This document shows, one piece after another, positions 1-7,616 of a DNA stretch of 14,750 nucleotides (position 1 is the stretch's first letter; each line of letters begins with the position of its first letter). The DNA is from Streptosporangiaceae bacterium. Its GTDB lineage: Bacteria > Actinomycetota > Actinomycetes > Streptosporangiales > Streptosporangiaceae. A model generated the notes under the pieces. The model was not told the DNA's origin and made no database searches. It worked only from the letters and a program-made list of their open reading frames with translations. Where the stretch lies: the NCBI GenBank assembly GCA_030045215.1, contig JASIBJ010000541.1:1-14750 (forward strand), in the 5' to 3' direction. The position numbers were made by a program, and so were the translations under genes.

Positions 1-1
1 C

Positions 2-838
2 GGCCAGGTCGCGGGGCCTCGGATCTTCACCGCCGGCCAGGGGCTGGTCTGCACGGGTGGCCACGGGCACGAGGGTGGCGACACCCTGGAGTGCGATGGA
101 GCCGACGGCTTCCGGCGCGGCGTCCGGACGCAGATTAAGGCCGGTGCCGACTTGATCAAGGTCATGATCTCCGGCGGCATCGCCGGCCAGCACGAGCAAA
201 TCGACACCAGGCAGCTCACCGGCGATGAGATGGCCGCGGTCATGGAGACCGCGCACGACTGGGGCCGCAAGGTTACGGCCCACGCCGGACCGGCGCCGGT
301 CATCGACGATGCGGTCAGGCTGGGGCTCGACTGCGTCGAGCATGGTTACGAGCTGACCGAGCCGGTGGCCGAGCTGATGGCCGAGCGCGGCACCTGCCTC
401 GTCCCGACGCTGGTGGTGACGCGCTGCGGGGAATTCTTCGATGAGCTCGGCGTGCCGCGATGGATGCAGCAGCGGTCGCTCGATGCCGGGCCGCGCCATG
501 AGCGGAGCTTCAAACTGGCCCTCAAGACCGGAGTTCCGGTGATGCTCGGCAGCGACATGCCGCCGTTCTGGCACTTCGAGGGCACCAGCGCGACGGTTCG
601 CGAGCTTGAGTACATGGCTGGGTTCGGCCTCGCAGCGCTAGCGGCTCTGCGGGCGGCGACGGTCGCACCGGCTCGGTGGCTGGGCGCGGACGACGACTTC
701 GGGACGGTGCAGGCGGGGCGCTTGGCTGACCTGATTGCGATGGACGAGGACCCGTCTCGCGACGTGTCCGCGCTGCGTACCTTGCGATGGGTGATGAAGG
801 ACGGCCAGGTCGTGCGCGACGACCGGCGGGGTCTTTGA
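2..838 (+). CDS. Metal-dependent amidohydrolase, C-terminal part (5' end outside window)
   Basis: The reading frame is open from base 2, so the start lies upstream; 278 residues are visible. It resembles the imidazolonepropionase/Xaa-Pro-dipeptidase-like branch of the amidohydrolase superfamily, cytoplasmic enzymes that hydrolyse C-N bonds in amides, cyclic amides or dipeptides at a one- or two-metal site. Seen: ADLIKVMISGG, whose lysine (codon 158-160) is the candidate carboxylated metal-bridging residue; histidines in VTAHAGP and VEHGYE; the aspartate of LGSDMPP; and the C-terminal beta-sandwich segment with FGTVQAGRLADLIAMDEDP, typical of the family. The N-terminal HxH motif must lie off the window. 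A 66-base gap with a good ribosome binding site separates it from the next gene on the same strand, suggesting one operon. The substrate cannot be deduced; the adjacent peptide-type importer makes a peptide or amide plausible. Confidence 0.9.
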   Translation, partial: GQVAGPRIFTAGQGLVCTGGHGHEGGDTLECDGADGFRRGVRTQIKAGADLIKVMISGGIAGQHEQIDTRQLTGDEMAAVMETAHDWGRKVTAHAGPAPVIDDAVRLGLDCVEHGYELTEPVAELMAERGTCLVPTLVVTRCGEFFDELGVPRWMQQRSLDAGPRHERSFKLALKTGVPVMLGSDMPPFWHFEGTSATVRELEYMAGFGLAALAALRAATVAPARWLGADDDFGTVQAGRLADLIAMDEDPSRDVSALRTLRWVMKDGQVVRDDRRGL

Positions 839-904
839 TGGTGCGGTTGCAAGCCTTCGGCCCGGTGCGGGCAAGATCGTCGTACGTCCTCAGGGAGGCG
901 CGTC

Positions 905-1249
905 ATGACCGGTGATTCCCGGCCAGCGGAGGCCGAGACCGATATGGAGTTGTTCGATCTGAGGGTCACGGTCGACCGCATCGAGGGCCGCTCGGTCTGC
1001 GGGATGCGCGTAGGTGACTACTTCGACCTGGTCAACAGCTCCGAGCTCCGGCTCCCGGCTAACCGCCACTTCTGCATCTACGCATTGCAGGCCGTGCTCC
1101 CGCTGCTTCCGGCCAAGCAACGGCGGCTCCCGGCGGGAGACTGGCTGGAACGTGACTCGCTCGTTTGCTGTCCCGATCCGGAAGAAGGACTGGTCATGCG
1201 CATCGAGCGCACCGGTGTCTGCCGGCTGAACTCGCGCGACCTCACGTGA
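905..1249 (+). CDS. Small TIGR04076-like protein of unknown function
   Basis: A 114-residue soluble protein. From about residue 14 it follows the pattern I associate with the TIGR04076 family: a beta-rich start (LRVTVDRIEG), a cysteine and GD pair (VCGMRVGDYFDL), FCIYALQAVLPLLPAKQR, GDWL, and a conserved CCPDP then MRIER near the end. The invariant-looking cysteines (SVCG, HFC, VCCPDP) suggest metal or cofactor binding, but no function is established. The ATG at 905 is chosen because GGGAGG at 893-898 sits six bases before it; a second methionine at residue 14 is a possible later start. Its TGA overlaps the GTG of the following oxidoreductase (GTGA, 1246-1249), so the two are probably translationally coupled and may act together. 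Confidence 0.75.
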   Translation: MTGDSRPAEAETDMELFDLRVTVDRIEGRSVCGMRVGDYFDLVNSSELRLPANRHFCIYALQAVLPLLPAKQRRLPAGDWLERDSLVCCPDPEEGLVMRIERTGVCRLNSRDLT

Positions 1250-2256
1250 CCAGGCGCGCCGAGGTAGGCCTCGGTCTGCAGGCGGACAAGCGCGACGGAG
1301 ATTACGCTGCCCTTGCCGTGCTGGCTGAGGAGCGCGGCTTCGACGTGCTCAGCGTGTATGGCGACTTGCTGTTCCAGCCCCCGATCTATCCGCTGCTGGA
1401 GATGGCGCGGGCCACATCTCGGGTCCGGCTCGGCGCGGCGTGCTGGAATCCCTACACGCTGCATCCGTATGAGATCGCCGGACAAGTCGCGGCTCTCCAG
1501 CAGGCGTCTGGCGGCCGCGCCTACCTTGGCCTCGCCCGAGGCGCCTGGCTCTCCGCAATCGGCCTCAACCAGGACCGGCCGGTCACTCACCTGCGCGAGG
1601 CGGTGCAGGTGGTGCGGGCTCTGCTGCGTGGTGACGCCCGGGGAGTGGACGGATCGGTGTTCCGACTTGCCGCCGGCACCCGGCTTCGTTACCCCCTGCC
1701 GCCCGTGCAGCCGCCGCTGCTCATCGGCACGTGGGGGCCGGCCACCGCGGCAATGGCGGGCGAGCTCGCCGACGAAGTGAAGATCGGCGGCACCGTGAAC
1801 CCCGCGATGATCGGGGTGATGCGGCAGCGCCTTGGTCCAGGTCTTGCGGCGGCAGGCCGCGACGCCGATGACGTCGGGGTGGTCGTCGGAGCCGTCACTG
1901 TCGTGGACAGTGACGGGGCCACGGCACGAGCTCGGGCGCGGACCGAGGTGGCGATGTACCTGGCTGTCGTCGGCGGGCTCGACACCACGTTGCGACTTCC
2001 GCCGGAGCTGGTGGCCAGGGTCAGCCAGCACGTGGACGCCGGCGAGCACGAGCGGGCCGGGAAGCTCATTCCCGACGACGTGCTCGACATGTTCGCGTTC
2101 TCCGGCAGCCCGGATCAGGTGGCAGCTCAGGCCCAGAAGCTGATCGACGCTGGCGCCAGCAGGGTCGAGTTCGGTACGCCGCATGGTCTGACCGACCGCT
2201 CAGGGATCGACCTGCTCGGCCGCGCCGTCCTACCGGCGTTGAGTCTTCGTGGCTAA
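1246..2256 (+). CDS. LLM-class (luciferase-like, flavin or F420-dependent) oxidoreductase
   Basis: A 336-residue cytoplasmic protein with the luciferase-like/Mer TIM-barrel pattern. Seen: VGLGLQADKRDGDYAALAVLAEERGFD (strand 1 and helix 1), a VYGDLLFQPPIYPLLEMARATSRVRLG segment, NPYTLHPYEIAGQVAALQ with GGRAYLGLARGAW (the conserved barrel region after strand 4), a LREAVQVVRALLRG helix, and a late GSPDQVAAQAQKLIDAGASRVEFG segment common to F420-dependent members. The family uses FMN or F420 for oxidation, reduction or monooxygenation; cofactor and substrate here are unknown. The frame extends upstream to 1165, but that would overlap the previous gene by 85 bases; the GTG at 1246 gives a four-base overlap and a protein that begins just before strand 1. 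No clear Shine-Dalgarno precedes it, consistent with translational coupling. Confidence 0.85.
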   Translation: MTRRAEVGLGLQADKRDGDYAALAVLAEERGFDVLSVYGDLLFQPPIYPLLEMARATSRVRLGAACWNPYTLHPYEIAGQVAALQQASGGRAYLGLARGAWLSAIGLNQDRPVTHLREAVQVVRALLRGDARGVDGSVFRLAAGTRLRYPLPPVQPPLLIGTWGPATAAMAGELADEVKIGGTVNPAMIGVMRQRLGPGLAAAGRDADDVGVVVGAVTVVDSDGATARARARTEVAMYLAVVGGLDTTLRLPPELVARVSQHVDAGEHERAGKLIPDDVLDMFAFSGSPDQVAAQAQKLIDAGASRVEFGTPHGLTDRSGIDLLGRAVLPALSLRG

Positions 2257-2295
2257 ACCGAAGCCATTGCGCAGCCTTCCGTTAACCCTTGGCTC

Positions 2296-2325
2296 TTGAC
2301 ACTTATTTCACCGGCTGGCTACGGT
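2296..2325 (+). promoter_or_regulatory. Probable sigma-70-type promoter for the importer operon
   Basis: TTGACA at 2296-2301 is a perfect -35 box, followed after 18 bases by TACGGT at 2320-2325, which fits the loose actinobacterial -10 pattern TAnnnT. Transcription would start near 2332 and leave a leader of about 207 bases before the binding-protein gene. It lies in the only comparatively AT-rich stretch between the oxidoreductase and the importer. The boxes are seen; their activity is inferred. Confidence 0.6.
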
Positions 2326-2338
2326 ACGAACGAATGCT

Positions 2339-2356
2339 CAATATGCGAACATATTG
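2339..2356. promoter_or_regulatory. Perfect inverted repeat, probable repressor operator
   Basis: CAATATG at 2339-2345 and CATATTG at 2350-2356 are exact reverse complements separated by CGAA. The site begins 13 bases after the predicted -10 box, so it covers the first transcribed bases, where a bound dimer would block the polymerase. Its AT content is unusual in this DNA, and the symmetry suits a dimeric helix-turn-helix regulator (GntR, TetR or LacI type). No regulator gene is in the window, so the protein is unknown. Confidence 0.55.
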
Positions 2357-2455
2357 TCGCAGGAGATGCGTTGTTCTGCCCTTTGGCGGAATCGACGCAG
2401 CGGCGGCGGTCTGTTCCGCGGCTGACAGCCAGGCGCAAGTGCGGTGGCCGATGCG

Positions 2456-2487
2456 GCTGCGCTCTGCGCGTTCGTGCCGAGCGCAGC
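2456..2487 (+). other. Hairpin in the importer mRNA leader
   Basis: GCTGCGCTC at 2456-2464 pairs perfectly with GAGCGCAGC at 2479-2487 around a 14-base loop, about 50 bases before the binding-protein start codon. No run of T follows, so it is not a classical terminator; it could stabilise the mRNA 5' end or affect expression. I recognise no known riboswitch in the 2257-2538 leader region, and no convincing gene is in it. Confidence 0.45.
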
Positions 2488-2538
2488 ATTAGTACGTGCC
2501 AGCTTAAGAGTCAGTTGAGGAAAAGAGGAAAGCGGATA

Positions 2539-4302
2539 ATGCGATCAGTCCGTGCCTCGCGAGCCTTCGCGATCCTGGGTACCGTCGTCACGCTGGCAGG
2601 CGTGGCCGCGTGCTCATCAACCACCGCCCCCAGCACCAGCACGAGCAGTACGGGCACCCCCCGCTACGGCGGCACCCTGTACATGCTCGGGACCGGCGAT
2701 ATCGACTACATGGACCCGAACATCTCGTACTACACCGTGGGTTACGAGAACCTGCGGATGTGGAACCGCCCGCTGATGAACTACCCGGCAATCCCGGGCA
2801 AGACCACCGACCTGGAGCCCGACCTGGCTGCGGCACCGCCCGTGGTCAGCGATGGCGGCCTGGAGTACAGCTTCACAATCCGCTCGGGCGTGGACTGGAA
2901 CACCTCGCCGCCCCGCCAGGTCGTCGCGGCGGACGTGGTCCGCGGCCTCGAACGCGCCTGCAACCCGGTCAAGCCGTCAGGGGCACTGCCCGACTACGAG
3001 CCCCTGATCGTAGGGATGACCTCGTTCTGCAACGCGTTCGAGAAGGTATCGCCGACGGTGTCGGCGATCGACGCCTTCATCAAGACGCACTCGATCTCCG
3101 GCGCCTACGTGGACCCGAGCAACCCGCTGACGGTGATCTTCAAGCTGATCCACCCGGCCACGTACTTCCCCGCCCTGACGACCCTGGGCGGTCTGCTGCC
3201 GGCGCCGGTCGAGTACCTGAACTACCTGCCGGCCAGCGCGCAGCTGGCCCAGCACACGATCTCGGACGGACCGTATGAGGTGCAGTCCTATGTGCCCGGC
3301 CGGAGCATCGTCTACGTGCGCAACCCGGTCTGGAAGGCTTCCACCGACCCGATCATCAAGGCCTACGTCAACAAGATCGTGGTCAACGAGACCGTCAGCC
3401 CTCAGACCGTGCAGGAAGAGCTGCAGGCCAACTCGCCGACTGCCGACCTGTACTGGGGCGACACCCAGGTGCCTGCGCCCGACGTCCCGGCCCTTACCGC
3501 CGCACACAATCCCGGCCTGATCCTCGGCCCGACCGATGGCCTCGACCCGTTCCTCATCTTCAACTTCGCCGACCCGAACGATGGCGGCGCGATGAAGAAC
3601 CTGGCGGTGCGGCAGGCCATCTCGTACGCGATCGACCGCGCCGCGCTCATTCAGGATGCCGGCGGCGGCGTGCTCGCAGCCACGCAGACCCAGGTACTTC
3701 CGCCCGACGCGCTCGGGTACACGAACTTCACCGACTACGCCTACGACCCGGCGAAGGCGAAGGCGGTCCTGGGCTCCAAGCACTACTCGTTCAAGCTGCT
3801 CTACCAGGCCGACGACCCGGTGCAGGCGAAGATCTTCCAGAGCATCCAGTACGAGCTCTCCCAGGTCGGCGTCACCGTCTCCGGCGTCGGCGTCCCGACG
3901 GCCGACATCTACACCAAGTACCTGTTCGTGCCGAGTGACGCCAGGACCGGGGTCTGGGACATGGCCCTCGACCAGTGGTACCCGGACTGGTACGGCAACA
4001 ACGCGGTCAACTACTTCTATCCGATCTTCGACTCCGCCTCGGAGGCACCGGCCGGCGCCAACATGAACCTGTTCGACAACGCCCAGGTGAACGCGCTGAT
4101 CTCGGCCGGCTCGGACGCGACCAACACCGCCCAGGCAGCGAGCGACTGGACGGCGGCTGATCACCTGATCATGAGTCAGGCTGCCGTCTATCCCATCGAC
4201 CTGGTGGACTTCGCCACCTTCCATTCCAGCGACGTTCACAATGCGGTGTTCGTCCCGGTGATCCAGGCGATCGATCCGACGAACGTCTGGCTCTCGAGCT
4301 GA
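2539..4302 (+). CDS. Solute-binding lipoprotein of peptide/nickel-type ABC importer (SBP_bac_5, DppA/OppA-like)
   Basis: A 587-residue lipoprotein that would bind the substrate outside the cell and deliver it to the permeases encoded downstream. Seen: a lipoprotein signal peptide with arginines at 2, 5 and 8, a hydrophobic core and lipobox VAAC with lipidated Cys25; a Ser/Thr-rich tether; then the family 5 pattern: RYGGTLYMLGTG, LEPDLAAAPPVVSDGG followed by YSFTIRSGVDW, DGPYEVQSYVPGRSI then VYVRNPVW, and AVRQAISYAIDRAAL. Length is normal for the family. The frame stays open upstream to 2296, but ATG 2539 is chosen because AGAGGA (2524-2529) precedes it by nine bases and the lipoprotein signal begins there; the extension would run through the promoter and operator. 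The ligand cannot be predicted; peptides are likely but sugars, nickel complexes and opines also use this family. Confidence 0.93.
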   Translation: MRSVRASRAFAILGTVVTLAGVAACSSTTAPSTSTSSTGTPRYGGTLYMLGTGDIDYMDPNISYYTVGYENLRMWNRPLMNYPAIPGKTTDLEPDLAAAPPVVSDGGLEYSFTIRSGVDWNTSPPRQVVAADVVRGLERACNPVKPSGALPDYEPLIVGMTSFCNAFEKVSPTVSAIDAFIKTHSISGAYVDPSNPLTVIFKLIHPATYFPALTTLGGLLPAPVEYLNYLPASAQLAQHTISDGPYEVQSYVPGRSIVYVRNPVWKASTDPIIKAYVNKIVVNETVSPQTVQEELQANSPTADLYWGDTQVPAPDVPALTAAHNPGLILGPTDGLDPFLIFNFADPNDGGAMKNLAVRQAISYAIDRAALIQDAGGGVLAATQTQVLPPDALGYTNFTDYAYDPAKAKAVLGSKHYSFKLLYQADDPVQAKIFQSIQYELSQVGVTVSGVGVPTADIYTKYLFVPSDARTGVWDMALDQWYPDWYGNNAVNYFYPIFDSASEAPAGANMNLFDNAQVNALISAGSDATNTAQAASDWTAADHLIMSQAAVYPIDLVDFATFHSSDVHNAVFVPVIQAIDPTNVWLSS

Positions 4303-4315
4303 CATTGCGGTGACG

Positions 4316-4349
4316 AGGGCACACGGCTTCCGGGCAAGCCGTGTGCCCT
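4316..4349 (+). terminator. 14-bp hairpin between binding protein and ATPase genes (attenuator or mRNA stabiliser)
   Basis: AGGGCACACGGCTT (4316-4329) and AAGCCGTGTGCCCT (4336-4349) form a perfect 14-bp stem with a six-base loop, starting 14 bases after the binding-protein stop. No T-run follows. In many importer operons a stem-loop here partly ends transcription or protects the 3' end of the upstream message, giving more binding protein than membrane parts. That role is inferred from position; the structure itself is plain in the sequence. Confidence 0.7.
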
Positions 4350-4377
4350 GGCGCTCAAGCTGACCGGAAGGCAATTC

Positions 4378-5397
4378 GTGCCGCTGTTCGAAGTCGACAA
4401 CCTGTGGGTTCGTTTTAACACCCCCGACGGCGTCGTCCAGGCCGTCCGGGGTGTCTCCTTTGCGGTTGAGCCGGGCGAGACGCTCGGCATCGTCGGGGAG
4501 TCGGGCTCGGGCAAGACCCTGGCCACTCAGGCGGCTTTCGGCCTGGCCGCCGGGGCGCGGGTTGAGGGCCGCGCCGTGTTCGACCGGCGGGACCTGCTGG
4601 AGATGACAGTCCGGGAACGGCGGGAGATCCTCGGCGCGCAAGTCGGGATGGTTTTCCAGAACCCCCTGTCCAGTCTTCACCCCATGTACCGGGTGGGCTG
4701 GCAGCTCAGCGAGGCCATCCGTACCCACGACCGGTCCATGTCCAAGCGCGCCGCGCACGCGCGGGTCGTGGAACTGCTCGGCCTGGTCGGGATCCCGCAG
4801 CCAGCGCGTCGAGTCGACGACTTTCCGCACCAGTTCTCCGGCGGGATGCGCCAGCGGGCGATGATCGCCATGGCGATCGCGCTCGGCCCCGCGCTGCTGA
4901 TCGCGGACGAGCCCACCACCGCCGTGGATGTCACGATCCAGGCTCAGATCCTTCAGGTCCTCAAGGATCTGAGGGGGGAGCTGGGCATCGCGATCGTGAT
5001 GATCACCCATGACCTCGGGGTGATCGCCCAGCTCGCCGACCGGGTGGTCGTGCTCTACGCCGGCAGGGTGATGGAGCAGGGGTCCGTGCGCGACCTGTTC
5101 TACGACCATCACCATCCCTACACCGAAGGGCTGCTGCGGTCGCTGCCCGCGGCTGACATCGGGCGGGGGCACCTTGTCCCCATCGAGGGCCAGCCGCCGA
5201 GCCCGATCGATCCTGCACCTGGCTGCCCCTTCGCTCCCCGGTGCCGGTACCGCATGGAGATATGCGTCCGCGAGCAGCCCCGGCTGGAGCCGGTACCCGG
5301 GAATCCGGGGCACGACTCGGCCTGCTTCCTGCCGAAGGACCGCAGGCTGAATGACCGCCTCACGGTCGAGGCTGCGAAGGGGGACGACAGTGGCTGA
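4378..5397 (+). CDS. ABC importer ATPase 1 (DppD/OppD-like)
   Basis: A 339-residue cytoplasmic ATPase that, paired with the ATPase half of the next protein, would power the importer. Seen: Walker A GESGSGKT (40-47), Q-loop glutamine 94 (MVFQNP), signature FSGGMRQR (153-160), Walker B LLIADEP (173-179) with Glu178, and switch His211 (ITHD). The C-terminal oligopeptide-transporter extension carries four cysteines (283, 289, 296, 316; C-X5-C-X6-C-X19-C), matching the cluster that binds iron-sulfur in some DppD proteins. The start is GTG 4378, with GGAAGG at 4366-4371 six bases ahead, just after the hairpin. Its end overlaps the next gene by eight bases, implying coupled translation. Confidence 0.95.
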   Translation: MPLFEVDNLWVRFNTPDGVVQAVRGVSFAVEPGETLGIVGESGSGKTLATQAAFGLAAGARVEGRAVFDRRDLLEMTVRERREILGAQVGMVFQNPLSSLHPMYRVGWQLSEAIRTHDRSMSKRAAHARVVELLGLVGIPQPARRVDDFPHQFSGGMRQRAMIAMAIALGPALLIADEPTTAVDVTIQAQILQVLKDLRGELGIAIVMITHDLGVIAQLADRVVVLYAGRVMEQGSVRDLFYDHHHPYTEGLLRSLPAADIGRGHLVPIEGQPPSPIDPAPGCPFAPRCRYRMEICVREQPRLEPVPGNPGHDSACFLPKDRRLNDRLTVEAAKGDDSG

Positions 5398-7609
5398 TAC
5401 TACGGACGAGGTACTCAGCCCTGCTGAGGACACAGCGGCGGTCGTCGCACCTGAGGAGAGAACCGACGATCCCCTGCTGCGCCTGGACGACGTGGTGAAG
5501 CACTTCCCGGTCCGGTCCGGCGCACGGTTCGGGCGTCAGGGCCGGGAGGTCGTGCGCGCAGTCGACCACGTCAGCCTCGACCTGCACCGGGGCGAGACGC
5601 TGGGGCTGGTCGGCGAGACCGGCTGCGGGAAGTCCACGCTCGGCCGGGTGGCCATTCGCCTGCTCGATCTCACGTCCGGCAGCGTGACCTTCGACGGCGC
5701 CGATCTCTCGAGAATGCGGGACGGGCGGCTGCTGCCCTACCGGCAGCAAATGCAGATGATCTTCCAGGATCCGTATAGCTCGCTGAACGGTCGGCGACGG
5801 GTCGGCTCGATCATCGGCGACCCGTTCGCCATCCACGGCGTGGAGTCGCGGTCGGCCCGGCGCCAGTCGGTCCAGGAGCTGATGGAACTAGTCGGGCTGA
5901 ACCCCGAGCACTACAACCGGTTCCCCTCCGAGTTCTCCGGCGGCCAGCGCCAGCGCATCGGCGTCGCCCGGGCGCTGGCGCTGCATCCGAAGCTCATCGT
6001 CTGCGATGAGCCGGTCTCAGCCCTAGACGTGAGCATCCAGGCCCAGATCGTCAACCTGCTGGCCGGCCTGCAGCGCGAATTCGGGCTTACCTACCTGTTC
6101 ATCTCCCACGATCTGTCAGTGGTCCGTCACCTCTGCGACCGCATCGCCGTGATGTACCTAGGCCAGATCGTCGAGATCGGACCCGTCGGCGAGGTCGGCG
6201 TCAACCCCCGGCATCCGTACACGGCCGCCCTGCTGTCCGCCGTGCCCGTCCCCGACCCCGACGAGGCCGCGCGGGCGGCACCCGTGGTGCTGCGCGGTGA
6301 CCTGCCGTCGCCGATCGATCCGCCCTCCGGCTGCCGGTTTCACCCGCGCTGCCCGCGGGCGCAGGACCTATGCCGGGTCGAGGCTCCGACCCTCCAGATA
6401 CGCCTAGGCCCGGACGCCGGGCACCTGGCCGCCTGTCACTTCCCGCTCGCGAACGGCGAGCGTCTCGACGGAGCGCAAAGCCCGTCCTCCGACCGGGAAA
6501 CAGCTCTCCTGGTCGCGTCGTTGCGGCAGTCGGCGCAGGCGCTGGTCGAGGAACTTGAGGCAGCTCCGGACCTGCCGGCGGACCTGGCTACGGAGGTCCT
6601 CAGTCCTGACGGTCAGACCACTGAGCCTCCCGACGCTGAGTCGGTGGTGCCCCTGCCAGGTCAGCCCGAGCCGGCGCCGGTCCGCAAGGTTCAGATGCGC
6701 AGCCCCTGGTCCCTGGCCTTCGCGCGGCTGCGACGGGACCGGGCCTCCATCATCGCTGCCGGGGTGATCGTCGCGATCGCGCTGTTCGCCATTCTGGCCC
6801 CGGTCATCGCCCATCTGACCGGGCACGGGGTCCTCGAGCAGTTCCCGACGATCGGCCTGACCCCCGACGGCCTGCCCAAGCCGCCCTCAGGGACGTTCCT
6901 GCTCGGCACCGACGACCTCGGGCGGGACCTGCTGGTCCGGCTCGCCTACGGGGCGCAGATCTCGCTGATGGTCGGGGTCCTGGCCACGGCGCTCACCGTC
7001 ATTGTCGGGGCGGTCGTCGGCCTGGTCTCCGGCTACTTCGTCGGCGTGGTCGACACCATCTTCGCCCGCGTCATGGACGTGATGCTGGCAATCCCCTTCC
7101 TCCTGTTCGCGATATCGCTCGCGTCGGTGGTCACGGTCACGCCGCTGCACTTCGGGCCGGTGACGCTCGGGCCGGGGATCTCGATCGTGGTGATCGTGAT
7201 CGGCATCTTCAGCTGGGCGACCGTGGCGAGAATTGTGCGCGGCCAGGTGATCGCGATCCGCAACCGGGAGTTCGTGGAGGCAGCGCGCGCTCTGGGGGCG
7301 CGGTCCTGGCGGATCATCGTCATCGATGTCCTGCCGAACGTGATGCCGACGATCATCGTCTACACGACGCTGCTCATCCCGGTGAGCATCGTCAGCGAGG
7401 CTGCTCTCTCCTACCTGGGCGTCGGCGTTCAGGCACCGACAGCGGACTGGGGGGCGATGATCGCCGACGCGCAGAGCTACTACCAGCAGGCGTGGTGGTA
7501 CCTTACCTTCCCGAGCGTGGCGCTGATCCTGACCACGCTCGCCTTCAACATTCTCGGGGACGGCATCCGTGATGCCATCGACCCCCGCGGGACCGACCTC
7601 CGGGGCTGA
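5390..7609 (+). CDS. Fused ABC importer ATPase 2-permease (DppF-DppC-like in one chain)
   Basis: One uninterrupted 739-residue protein. Residues about 28-350 are a complete DppF-type ATPase: Walker A GETGCGKS (75-82), Q-loop Gln126, signature FSGGQRQR (182-189), Walker B LIVCDEP (202-208), switch His240, and four cysteines at 315, 321, 328 and 349. Residues about 351-437 form an acidic, Pro-rich linker with a short helical stretch. Residues about 437-739 are a DppC-type permease: first membrane segment about 454-474, GTDDLGRD (506-513), several further helices, and the EAA coupling loop [10 protein letters not shown] (631-640). A cytoplasmic linker suits DppC topology. GTG 5390 is preferred over ATG 5351 because AAGGGGG ends six bases ahead of it and the overlap with ATPase 1 is then only eight bases. 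Fusion of two normally separate subunits is unusual; all motifs look intact, so it should be functional. Confidence 0.93.
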   Translation: MADTTDEVLSPAEDTAAVVAPEERTDDPLLRLDDVVKHFPVRSGARFGRQGREVVRAVDHVSLDLHRGETLGLVGETGCGKSTLGRVAIRLLDLTSGSVTFDGADLSRMRDGRLLPYRQQMQMIFQDPYSSLNGRRRVGSIIGDPFAIHGVESRSARRQSVQELMELVGLNPEHYNRFPSEFSGGQRQRIGVARALALHPKLIVCDEPVSALDVSIQAQIVNLLAGLQREFGLTYLFISHDLSVVRHLCDRIAVMYLGQIVEIGPVGEVGVNPRHPYTAALLSAVPVPDPDEAARAAPVVLRGDLPSPIDPPSGCRFHPRCPRAQDLCRVEAPTLQIRLGPDAGHLAACHFPLANGERLDGAQSPSSDRETALLVASLRQSAQALVEELEAAPDLPADLATEVLSPDGQTTEPPDAESVVPLPGQPEPAPVRKVQMRSPWSLAFARLRRDRASIIAAGVIVAIALFAILAPVIAHLTGHGVLEQFPTIGLTPDGLPKPPSGTFLLGTDDLGRDLLVRLAYGAQISLMVGVLATALTVIVGAVVGLVSGYFVGVVDTIFARVMDVMLAIPFLLFAISLASVVTVTPLHFGPVTLGPGISIVVIVIGIFSWATVARIVRGQVIAIRNREFVEAARALGARSWRIIVIDVLPNVMPTIIVYTTLLIPVSIVSEAALSYLGVGVQAPTADWGAMIADAQSYYQQAWWYLTFPSVALILTTLAFNILGDGIRDAIDPRGTDLRG

Positions 7610-7616
7610 GTGACAG

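Noticed and set aside
1165..1245. Upstream extension of the LLM oxidoreductase
   Set aside because: It overlaps the small upstream gene, its sequence is not family-like, and GTG 1246 gives a natural four-base overlap.
1078..2184. 368-residue minus-strand frame opposite the LLM oxidoreductase
   Set aside because: Shadow of the codon bias of the oxidoreductase; composition rich in His/Arg/Gln with no recognisable motif or ribosome binding site.
2250..2266. Small hairpin (TGGCT/AGCCA) at the LLM oxidoreductase stop as a terminator
   Set aside because: Only five base pairs with a seven-base loop and no T-run; too weak to call.
2296..2538. In-frame upstream extension of the binding protein, with a Cys-rich stretch (CSICEHIVAGDALF) faintly like the start of HIT-family proteins
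   Set aside because: It runs through the promoter and palindrome, is not followed by other HIT motifs, and would bury the lipoprotein signal; the ATG at 2539 has a proper ribosome binding site.
2977..5433. 818-residue open frame on the minus strand opposite the binding protein and ATPase genes
   Set aside because: It is opposite two strongly supported genes, shows no domain, is full of Arg/Val/Asp/Gly low-complexity typical of antisense frames in G+C-rich DNA, and spans the intergenic hairpin.
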